Assembly (NCBI GenBank): GCA_963806145.1
Contig: CAWDXD010000024.1
Coordinates: 1 to 64,000 of the forward strand
Source: DASXKD01 sp963806145
GTDB lineage: Bacteria > Actinomycetota > Actinomycetes > Streptosporangiales > Streptosporangiaceae
DNA: 64,000 nucleotides
Direction of reading: 5' to 3'
Shown: one piece after another, positions 57,574 through 64,000 of the stretch
Position numbering within the stretch: position 1 is the stretch's first letter
How the letters are laid out: every line of letters starts with the position of its first letter
The notes under the pieces: generated by a model
What the model was told of the DNA's origin: nothing
Databases searched by the model: none
What the model saw: the letters and a program-made list of their open reading frames with translations, nothing else
Program-made: the position numbers and the translations under genes

Positions 57574-59259
57574 ATGGCAGACGACATGGACGGCGCTTTC
57601 GCCAGCTACGCCGCGGCGACCCTCGGCGGCCTGCTGGAACTCCAGCCGGAGTGGGCCACCAGCGTCGGCGATCACCGGTACGACGACCGGCTCACCGTGG
57701 GCTCCGCCGCACACTATGAGCAGGCCAGCCGCTGGGCCGGCGACCGGCTGGCCGGGCTGGCGGGCATCGACGCCGATCACCTTTCCCCGCAGTACCAGGT
57801 GGACGCGCAGATCCTGGCGAACCAGCTCTCCCGGCTTCGGTTCATGATCGGCGAACTGCGGGAGCACGAGTGGAATCCCATGGTCGCCAACCCCGGCAGG
57901 GCGATCTACAACCTGCTCGCCCGCGACTTCGCGCCCCTGGCGGACCGGCTACGCAGCGCCACCCGGCGGCTCGCCATGCTGCCGGAGTCACTGGCCGCAG
58001 CCCGGTCGGTGCTTGGTGCCATGCCCGAGGTCCACATCGAGACGGCGCTCACCCAGTTCGCCGGAACCGAGCGGCTGCTCACCGGCGAACTCACCCGGTG
58101 GGCAGCGGAGGTCAATGGCGGCGAGGCGGACCTTTCGGCCGTCCTGCCGCAGGCCCTGGAGGCCCTTGCCGAGCACACCCGGTGGCTGGAGGAACGGCTG
58201 GCCAGCGGCCGGCGCGAGGGCTTCCGTGACCCACGGCTCGGCACCGAACTGTTCTCCCGCAAGCTGCGCCTGGTGCTTGACACCGAACTCCCCGCCGAGC
58301 AGATCCTGGCCCGCGCCGAAGCCGACCTGGCCCGGATGACCGGGGAACTGGAGGTAGCAGCGGCCGAGTTCATGGAGACTCAGCCCGGCGCGGCCCTGGA
58401 CAGGGCGGACGCGGTGCGCGCCGCTCTCGACTCGCTCGCCGCCGACGCGCCCGACGACGCCACCATTCTTGGTCTCGTCCGCGCGGCGTACATCGCTCAG
58501 CGTGAGTTCGTGGCCGCCCACGACCTGGTCACGGTGTTCGACGACCCGCTCGATGTGATCCCGATGCCGGAGATCGACCGGGGCGTGGCGGTCGCCTACT
58601 GTGACTCACCGGGCCCGCTGGAGACGGCCGTGCTGCCCACGTTCATCGCCGTGTCACCGACACCGGAAGGCTGGACGCAGGAGCGGATCCGGTCGTTCTA
58701 CCGCGAGTACAACCGGCACATGATCCACAACATCATGGTCCACGAGGCCATGCCCGGCCACGCCCTGCAACTCCAGCACTCCCGCAGGTTCACCGGCGCC
58801 ACGCCGGTGCGCGCCGCCTGGCGGTCGGGCTCGTTCGTCGAGGGCTGGGCCGTCTACGCCGAGCAGGTCATGAACGCGCACGGCTACCGCGGCGAGGGCA
58901 ACCCGGCCGCGCTGGCGACGCAACGGCTGAAGAGCAAGCTCAGGACCATCATCAATGCGATCATGGATACCCGCGTGCACTGCCTCGGGATGACCGAGGC
59001 GGAGGCCATGGACCTGATGACCGGCGCTGGCTACCAGGAGGAAGGCGAGGCGGCCGGCAAGTGGCGCCGCGTCCTGCTGACCTCCACCCAGCTTTCCACG
59101 TACTACGTGGGCTTCCTCGAGGTCGACGGCCTGGCCACGGACCTGCGCCGGGAGCACCCTGAGTGGCCGGAACGGCAGTTGCACGACGCGATGCTCGCTC
59201 ACGCCTCGCCTCCAGCCCGCCACCTGCGCACGCTGCTGGGCGCCCGCCCGGCGGGCTGA
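57574..59259 (+). CDS. DUF885-family metallopeptidase-like protein
   Basis: The 561-residue protein belongs to the DUF885 family, related to zinc peptidases. The metal motif HEAMPGH is at residues 390-396, with supporting Glu in SFVEGWAVYAEQVM about 30 residues on. The first 350 residues are helical, as usual for the family. No signal peptide is seen, so it is likely cytosolic. It may cleave peptides; no substrate is known. It is followed by a SpoU gene four bases later, so the two probably share a transcript. Confidence 0.85.
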   Translation: MADDMDGAFASYAAATLGGLLELQPEWATSVGDHRYDDRLTVGSAAHYEQASRWAGDRLAGLAGIDADHLSPQYQVDAQILANQLSRLRFMIGELREHEWNPMVANPGRAIYNLLARDFAPLADRLRSATRRLAMLPESLAAARSVLGAMPEVHIETALTQFAGTERLLTGELTRWAAEVNGGEADLSAVLPQALEALAEHTRWLEERLASGRREGFRDPRLGTELFSRKLRLVLDTELPAEQILARAEADLARMTGELEVAAAEFMETQPGAALDRADAVRAALDSLAADAPDDATILGLVRAAYIAQREFVAAHDLVTVFDDPLDVIPMPEIDRGVAVAYCDSPGPLETAVLPTFIAVSPTPEGWTQERIRSFYREYNRHMIHNIMVHEAMPGHALQLQHSRRFTGATPVRAAWRSGSFVEGWAVYAEQVMNAHGYRGEGNPAALATQRLKSKLRTIINAIMDTRVHCLGMTEAEAMDLMTGAGYQEEGEAAGKWRRVLLTSTQLSTYYVGFLEVDGLATDLRREHPEWPERQLHDAMLAHASPPARHLRTLLGARPAG

Positions 59260-59262
59260 GGC

Positions 59263-60108
59263 ATGCCGAGCGTGCTGCGGGTCTCCTCCCGCAACGCCCG
59301 CTTCCAGCAGTGGCAGGCCCTGCTCGGCAACAGGAACAAGCGGCAGCGCGCCGGGGAGTTCCTGGTCCAGGGGGTCCGGCCGATCACGCTCGCCGCCAGG
59401 TTCGGCTGGCGGTTCCGTGCGCTGATCCACGACTCGCAGCGCCCGCTGTCGCAATGGGCACAGGACCTGCTGCGCGACGCCGGGGCGGTGCGGGTGCCGA
59501 TGGCGCCTGACCTGCTGGCCGAACTCGGCGAGAAGGACGAGGGCACCCCGGAGCTTGTCGCGGTCGTCGAGATGCCCGCCGATGACCTCGGCCGGATCGA
59601 GGCCGGCGACGGCTTCCTCGGCGTCGTGCTCGACCGCCCGGCCAGCCCGGGCAACATAGGCAGCGTCATCAGGTCCGCGGACGCGCTCGGCGCGCACGGG
59701 GTCGTCGTCACCGGGCACGCGGCCGACGTCTACGATCCGCGGTGCGTGCGGGCCAGCACCGGCTCGCTGTTCGCGCTGCCGGTGGTCCGGGTGCCCGGGC
59801 ACCGCGAGGTGGCCGCCTGGGTGGCGGCGCAGCGTGCCCGGGGCTGCCCGGTCGTGCTGGCCGCCGCCGACGAGCGCGGTGACAAGGACGTGTTCGACTT
59901 CGACTTCACCCAGCCGACGCTGCTGCTCGCGGGAAGCGAGAGCGCGGGGCTGAGCGCCGCGTGGCGCGAACTGTCCGACGTGGTGGTCCGCATCCCCATG
60001 GCCGGCGCCGCGAGTTCGCTGAACGTGGCGAGCGCGACCACGGCCGTCTTGTACGAGGCGGCCCGCCAGCGCCTGCTGGCACGGAAGGCCACCGAGCCCA
60101 GCTCTTGA
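59263..60108 (+). CDS. SpoU/TrmH-family RNA 2'-O-methyltransferase
   Basis: The 281-residue SPOUT protein has an N-terminal substrate-binding part (RVSSRNARFQQWQALLGNR, FLVQGVRPI) and a knot domain with VLDRPASPGNIGSVIRSADALGAHGVVV (motif 1), LLAGSESAGLSAAWREL (motif 2) and VRIPMAGAASSLNVASATTAVLYEA (motif 3). It is a second TrmH-type enzyme beside RlmB in this window; the RNA target (rRNA or tRNA) is unknown. It starts four bases after the DUF885 stop. Confidence 0.9.
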   Translation: MPSVLRVSSRNARFQQWQALLGNRNKRQRAGEFLVQGVRPITLAARFGWRFRALIHDSQRPLSQWAQDLLRDAGAVRVPMAPDLLAELGEKDEGTPELVAVVEMPADDLGRIEAGDGFLGVVLDRPASPGNIGSVIRSADALGAHGVVVTGHAADVYDPRCVRASTGSLFALPVVRVPGHREVAAWVAAQRARGCPVVLAAADERGDKDVFDFDFTQPTLLLAGSESAGLSAAWRELSDVVVRIPMAGAASSLNVASATTAVLYEAARQRLLARKATEPSS

Positions 60109-60388
60109 TTTGTGCAATACGGCGTCCCATGGCCGGCCGTGATCCGCAGCGCGCGCACGGCGAGCCGGGCTTCCCCAACCGGATCCCAACGGCGACCTGC
60201 TCTGCCGCGCGAGAATAGAGTGACCTGTGTGTGGCGCATGGCTGACCGGGCGACGTCTGCCTGTGCCGATGTGCGCGCACTCGGACGGCTTGTGACCCGC
60301 GTAGGCGCGATGACTTTCGCGGTCGTCGCGCGTCTCATCTCGACACGCCGTTAGCCAGGATGTCCCCTGGACAATGGAGGGATGCCTT

Positions 60389-60913
60389 ATGGAGATCACC
60401 AATCTGGGTAAGGCGGATGGGCTGCCGCCAGTGGATTGGGCCGCAGTTGTTGAGCAGCTCGATGCGGGGTCGGCGCCAGCTCCGGACGCGGTGAACTCCC
60501 GCACGACCTGGCTGTCCACCGTCAACGAGGACGGCAGCCCGCATGTGACCGCGGTCGGTGCCCTGTGGCTGGACGGCACGTTTTGGTTCCAGACGGGCGC
60601 AGGCACGCGGAAGGGGCGCAATGTCGCGCGCGATCCGCGCTGTTCGATCGCGGTGTCGGTCCGCGGCGCGGACGTCGTAGTCGAGGGTGACGCGGCGCGA
60701 GTGACCGAGCCGGGCGCGGTGGCGCGTACTGCGAAGGCGTGGGCGGACAACGGCTGGCCGGCCGAGCCCGACGACAGCGGGTCGGGCATCACTGCCCCGT
60801 TCAACGCACCGTCGCAAGGACCACCGCCGTGGAACGTGTATCGCATTGAGCCACGCTCGGCGATCGTGACCTTGGCGACGGAGCCGGGCGGCCTGACTCG
60901 CTTCCGGTTCTGA
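60389..60913 (+). CDS. Pyridoxamine-5'-phosphate-oxidase-like (split-barrel) protein
   Basis: The 174-residue split-barrel flavin-binding-like protein contains RTTWLSTVNEDGSPHVTAVGALWLDG (strand pair near residue 40-65) and TRKGRNVARDPRCSIAVSV (a basic loop that binds phosphate in flavin or F420-binding relatives). Proteins of this group are PNPOx-like or F420-dependent reductases; which cofactor is used cannot be told. GGAGGG eight bases before the ATG at 60389 supports this start over an in-frame ATG five codons earlier. The 280 bases before it hold no clear gene. Confidence 0.82.
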   Translation: MEITNLGKADGLPPVDWAAVVEQLDAGSAPAPDAVNSRTTWLSTVNEDGSPHVTAVGALWLDGTFWFQTGAGTRKGRNVARDPRCSIAVSVRGADVVVEGDAARVTEPGAVARTAKAWADNGWPAEPDDSGSGITAPFNAPSQGPPPWNVYRIEPRSAIVTLATEPGGLTRFRF

Positions 60914-61150
60914 CGCTGGCCGGCCAGGGCTAGTCAGCTGCTCATGCCGGCCGCTGACCCGCGCCGGACCCTCGTTCCGGTAGTCGCCGGTATCAGCACG
61001 GCGCCGCCAGCCTCCTACAGATGAGGGATGCGTTATCCGCCAATCGGCCGATGACGCCCGGCGGTCCGGCCGTGACGCTGAGTACCTCGCTGCCGGGCCG
61101 CCGCTCACCAGGTGCGCGGGAGGCCGGGCACCGCGTGCGAGGGGGTCGCC

Positions 61151-61315
61151 ATGAAGCAGCTGAGGATCACCAAGCGGCATCGCCCGGACGGCTGGCGGCA
61201 GGAGCCGCTGCCGCTCGACCCGCGAGATCCCGACATCGTGCGGGCCAAGGAACTCGCCCGGCGTGCCGGTGCCGCGTCAGCGCGGCCCAGCCGCCCGGCG
61301 CGGGCCAGGGCCTGA
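61151..61315 (+). CDS. Small conserved actinobacterial protein (54 aa), unknown
   Basis: The protein begins MKQLRITKRHRPDGW and continues LPLDPRDPDIVRAKELARR, a phrase that recurs in short actinobacterial proteins, and ends in an Arg/Ala/Pro tail. ATG at 61151 is chosen over an earlier in-frame ATG because GGGGG precedes it and the conserved part starts at once. No function can be assigned. Confidence 0.6.
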   Translation: MKQLRITKRHRPDGWRQEPLPLDPRDPDIVRAKELARRAGAASARPSRPARARA

Positions 61316-61445
61316 CCGGAGCGGGCGGGGCTGATCCGGAAACGGCAGCCGCCGTGGACGGCCAGCGGCCGACCGTCGCGGGACAGCCCCGGCCGGCGCG
61401 CCGGGATACCTGTGCGGACCGCACCGGGGCACCCGCACGGGCGGC

Positions 61446-62432
61446 CTACCGTACCGTGTACGGGCCGGTGGAGACCGGGTGGTATCCCTTGGCGCCCACC
61501 GCGCGGGCCAGCGGGCTGCGCGGGTCCTCGCCGGCCTTGAGCAGGTCGAGCACATGGCGGAAGTCGTAGACGGGCATCCAGCCCAGTTCCGCGCGGGCGC
61601 GCTCGTTCACGTAGACCCGGTCGATGTGGCCGAACATCCGCCACCCCCGCCGCGCGTACTCCGCTTCGGCGTCGGGGAACAGGCGGCGCACCACCGCGGG
61701 CGCGTCGGCACGCAGCCCCGGCAGGTCGGCGGGGGTGAACGGCGTTGTCGCGCTGACGATGTAGCGCCCGAAACCGATCGCGGGCGCGCGGTCAAGCGCG
61801 AGCAGGTGGGCATCCACCACGTCCTGGATATCGGCACGCCGGTAGAGGAACTCGTTCGCCTTGATGTTGGCGTCAGGGTAGGCCGTGCGTAGCGCATCGA
61901 CATCGTCAGGCTCGGGAAAGAAGCGGGACGTGCGCAGGATCACGACGGGAAGGCCGTGGTCGGCGTGGATGAGCGCGCACAGGTCCTCCGCCGCTGTCTT
62001 CGTCACGCCGTAGATGTTCCGCGGTACCGGGGTGACCTCCTCGGTGATCCACGCCGCGGGCGCGCCCGGGGCCGGGGTGAGCGCCCGGCCGAAGGTGCTC
62101 GTGGTGCTGGTGAACACGAAACTGCCGACGCCCGCGGCGACGGCCTCCTGGAGCAGGGTCAGCGTCCCGGTGATGTTGGTGTCCACGAAGTCCTGGCGGC
62201 TGTGCGAGCCGACGTGCGGCTTGTGCAGCGTCGCCGGGTGCAGCACGGCGCTCACCCCGGCCAGGCAGCCGCGGACCGTGGCGCGGTCGGCGATGGAGCC
62301 GACCGTGGTGGTGAACGGCGAGGCGAGCAGGTCAAGGCCCACGACGTCGCGGCCGCCGGCGCGCAGCACGCGCACCAGCGCCTCACCCAGGTGCCCGGCG
62401 CTGCCCGTTACCAGGACGCGGTCACCAGGCAT
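61446..62432 (-). CDS. NAD-dependent epimerase/dehydratase (extended SDR)
   Basis: The 328-residue extended SDR has VLVTGSAGHLGEALVRVLRAGG (nucleotide-binding strand-helix), a Thr/Ser catalytic region FVFTSTTSTFGRA, and YGVTKTAAEDL (Tyr and Lys). The family epimerises or dehydrates nucleotide sugars; the substrate is not evident. The ATG at 62432 begins the Rossmann fold; the frame continues far upstream only by chance. It is divergent from the S66 peptidase, with an exact hairpin between. Confidence 0.88.
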   Translation of the reverse strand: MPGDRVLVTGSAGHLGEALVRVLRAGGRDVVGLDLLASPFTTTVGSIADRATVRGCLAGVSAVLHPATLHKPHVGSHSRQDFVDTNITGTLTLLQEAVAAGVGSFVFTSTTSTFGRALTPAPGAPAAWITEEVTPVPRNIYGVTKTAAEDLCALIHADHGLPVVILRTSRFFPEPDDVDALRTAYPDANIKANEFLYRRADIQDVVDAHLLALDRAPAIGFGRYIVSATTPFTPADLPGLRADAPAVVRRLFPDAEAEYARRGWRMFGHIDRVYVNERARAELGWMPVYDFRHVLDLLKAGEDPRSPLARAVGAKGYHPVSTGPYTVR

Positions 62433-62577
62433 GCGCCTCACCCTACTGCCCGGGGACCCGGTCGCCGGGCCCGCGGGCGCACCTGCCCAGCGTGCCCGGC
62501 CCTGCCACATGCGGGCACCGTCGCCGGGCGCGGCCGCCATCCCGCTGACCGCGGCGCACGAGGTGGCTGGGCGTGGT

Positions 62578-62611
62578 GGGATGGTCAGGTGCGCCCACAC
62601 CTGACCATCCC
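62578..62611. promoter_or_regulatory. Perfect 14-bp hairpin covering the S66 peptidase start
   Basis: Arms GGGATGGTCAGGTG (62578-62591) and its exact complement (62598-62611) enclose a six-base loop. The GTG start codon (62589-62591) is the top of the 5' arm. In RNA it would hide the start; as DNA it could be an operator. Confidence 0.7.
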
Positions 62612-63635
62612 TGGCAAGCTCGTCCCCGGCGACAAGGTCGCGGTGGTGTCGCCCTCGTTCGCCGCGCCGGGCCCCTTCCCCGAGGTACACGAACTGGCGA
62701 TGACCCGGCTCCGGGAAGAGATCGGGCTGGAGCCGGTGGAGTACCCGACCACCCGGCAACTGGGCGCCTCCCCGCAGGCCCGGGCGGATGACCTGATGGC
62801 GGCGTTCGCCGACCCGGACATCAAGGCCGTGCTGGCCACGATCGGCGGGGACGACCAGATCACCGTCCTGCCGTTCCTCGATCCCGATGTCGTGATGGCG
62901 AATCCCAAGGCCTTCTTCGGCTACAGCGACAACACCAACCTGCTCAACTGGCTGTGGTATCACGGGGTCGCCGGGTATCACGGCGGATCGACCATGGTCC
63001 ACCTCGGCCGCCCCGGCGGGCTCCACCCGGTGTCCACCGCCTCGCTGCGCGCGGCCCTCCTCGACGGTGGCGAGCTGCAGTTGCATGAGGTGGGCCGGTT
63101 CTGCGAGGTGGAGCTGAGCTGGGCGGACCCGGAGGGATTGCGCTATCCAGCGCCGACGTCCCCGGCCCCGGGCTGGGTGTGGCACCGGCCCGACCGGGTG
63201 GTGACCGGGCCGACCTGGGGCGGCAACCTGGAAATCCTCCAGTGGAGTCTCGCCGTCGGGCGGTGGATCCGGCCGGCCGGGGACTACGCCGGATGCGTCC
63301 TGATCCTGGAAACCTCCGAGGAGATGCCCTCGTCGGAGGAGGTCTTCCGGATCCTGCGCAACGCCGGCGAGCGCGGGCTGCTCGCACAGTTCCCGGCCGC
63401 GGTGGTCGGCACCGCCAAGGCGACCAGCATCGACCGGCCGGTCAGCCCGGACAAACGGGAGCCGTACCGGACCGCGCAGCGCGATGCGGTGCTTGCCGCG
63501 TTCGAGGCCTACAACCCCGAGGCGATGATCGTCTTCAACGTGGACATCGGCCACACCGACCCGCAGTGGGTGCTCCCGTACGGGGGCACGCTGACCGTCG
63601 ACGGCCCGGCCGGCACCATCACCGCGTCGTACTAG
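62589..63635 (+). CDS. S66-family LD-carboxypeptidase (MccF/LdcA-like)
   Basis: The 348-residue serine peptidase of family S66 starts LVPGDKVAVVSPSFAAPGP (N-terminal strand). It has the nucleophile Ser113 in FFGYSDNTNLLNW, a substrate part GPTWGGNLEIL, a Glu in LETSEEMPSSEEV and a late His in DIGHTDPQWVLPYGG; Ser-Glu-His is the family triad. S66 enzymes cut the L-Lys(DAP)-D-Ala bond of murein tetrapeptides or inactivate microcin C. This may relate to the peptidoglycan-type cassette 5 kb upstream. The GTG at 62589 lies inside a strong hairpin; no other start fits the frame nearby. Confidence 0.88.
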   Translation: MRPHLTIPGKLVPGDKVAVVSPSFAAPGPFPEVHELAMTRLREEIGLEPVEYPTTRQLGASPQARADDLMAAFADPDIKAVLATIGGDDQITVLPFLDPDVVMANPKAFFGYSDNTNLLNWLWYHGVAGYHGGSTMVHLGRPGGLHPVSTASLRAALLDGGELQLHEVGRFCEVELSWADPEGLRYPAPTSPAPGWVWHRPDRVVTGPTWGGNLEILQWSLAVGRWIRPAGDYAGCVLILETSEEMPSSEEVFRILRNAGERGLLAQFPAAVVGTAKATSIDRPVSPDKREPYRTAQRDAVLAAFEAYNPEAMIVFNVDIGHTDPQWVLPYGGTLTVDGPAGTITASY

Positions 63636-63667
63636 CCCGCCGTGTTTGTGGTGATCGTGCCAACGAG

Positions 63668-63681
63668 GCCCCTGTAGGGGC
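63668..63681. terminator. Short hairpin after the S66 gene
   Basis: GCCCC-TGTA-GGGGC, 33 bases after the stop. It has no T-run, so it is a weak terminator candidate. Confidence 0.35.
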
Positions 63682-63794
63682 ATCAACGTCACATTCATGC
63701 CTGCGGGGGCGCTACGGGCGAACCGCCGCGGAGCGCGGTCAGCGCCTGGCGGGACGGGTGCCGGCGCAGTTGACGAGCTAGATCCCGGCCGGTC

Positions 63795-63998
63795 CTACCC
63801 GGAGAAGGTGATTGTCATGCTGGCCACTGAGCCAGGGCAGCCTTGCATGGTCTGCTCCTGCTCCGACCAACGGCGGTGCGGGACCATGACGCCGTCGATG
63901 ACCTTACGTTCCATGCTGCAGGACGGGCAGGTCGCCCAGGTCCCGGCGGGAGCGGGCTGAGGTGAAGCCGTTCCTCGTGCTGCTGTCGGTGAGGTCAA
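63795..63998 (-). CDS. Small zinc-ribbon-like protein (about 67 aa), possibly cut by the window
   Basis: The frame holds TCPSC, then VPHRRW and a late CPGS, a pattern of small actinobacterial zinc-ribbon proteins (C-x2-C, then VPHRR and CPG). The TTG at 63998 is the last start in the window, so the true start may lie beyond. An opposite-strand frame (63697-63960) is less convincing because its Cys cluster is the mirror of this one. Function unknown. Confidence 0.5.
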   Translation of the reverse strand: MTSPTAARGTASPQPAPAGTWATCPSCSMERKVIDGVMVPHRRWSEQEQTMQGCPGSVASMTITFSG

Positions 63999-64000
63999 GC

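Noticed and set aside
60112..60354. 80-codon plus-strand frame before the PNPOx-like gene
   Set aside because: No domain-like composition and no ribosome site; probably chance.
63697..63960. 87-codon plus-strand frame at the right edge with a Cys cluster
   Set aside because: Its Cys codons largely mirror the opposite-strand frame, which has the CPSC, VPHRRW and CPGS pattern of known small proteins.

Overview
The window is very GC-rich, densely coded actinobacterial chromosome. Markers are mshA (mycothiol synthesis), the RNA-polymerase-binding regulator carD beside ispF, cysS and rlmB, a SenX3-RegX3 pair, a YbjN protein next to mshA and phosphoglyceromutase, and many genes that start 6-8 bases after a TANNNT -10 box with no room for a leader. 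I would place it among the filamentous actinomycetes (Streptosporangiales-like or a neighbouring order); the sequence alone does not fix a genus. I saw no tRNA, rRNA, CRISPR array, transposase or phage gene.

Layout. 0-14 kb: housekeeping and small regulators (sixA, serB, queA-SDR, a GAF histidine kinase/LuxR pair, an ABC ATPase, a Rieske protein, an HD hydrolase, MarR with a DHA2 exporter, a diiron ferritin-like protein). 14-27.5 kb: cation homeostasis. It holds a CDF efflux protein (frameshifted), two KimA-like APC permeases carrying a C-terminal OB fold (one frameshifted), a KdpD/KdpE-like pair with no kdpFABC in view, and an SLC11/NRAMP-like carrier coupled to a soluble PRC-MgtE_N-CBS protein. 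27.5-35.7 kb: the conserved actinobacterial block csoR, ybjN, mshA, gpm, senX3-regX3, an LpqE-like lipoprotein, carD and ispF. 35.7-48.9 kb: a DUF2637 membrane protein, hmgA, an APH-fold probable pseudokinase, cysS-rlmB, a frameshifted murL-like gene, an IclR regulator, a phospholipase C-like phosphoesterase, an AlkB-like dioxygenase behind a LexA-like box, and an EamA transporter.

49.0-57.4 kb is the most unusual part. By eye its GC is lower and its codon use more relaxed than its surroundings. It encodes an Ala-Glu-type dipeptide epimerase (divergent), a tandem fusion of two D-Ala-D-Ala-ligase-like ATP-grasp units, a MurF-like/alanine racemase fusion whose MurF half has lost a signature motif, an Lrp/AsnC regulator and an overlapping class I/II aminotransferase. 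Together these could make an L-amino acid, racemise it, join D-amino acids and load the product on a carrier. This looks like an acquired cassette for a peptidoglycan-precursor variant or a D-amino-acid peptide. An LD-carboxypeptidase (S66) gene lies 5 kb downstream and the murL-like gene 5 kb upstream.

57.5-64 kb returns to ordinary genes (DUF885, SpoU methyltransferase, PNPOx-like, NAD-dependent epimerase, S66 peptidase, small zinc-ribbon proteins). Three genes (CDF, second KimA-like, murL-like) are each broken by exactly one extra base. These may be real lesions or sequence errors and should be checked before any is called dead.
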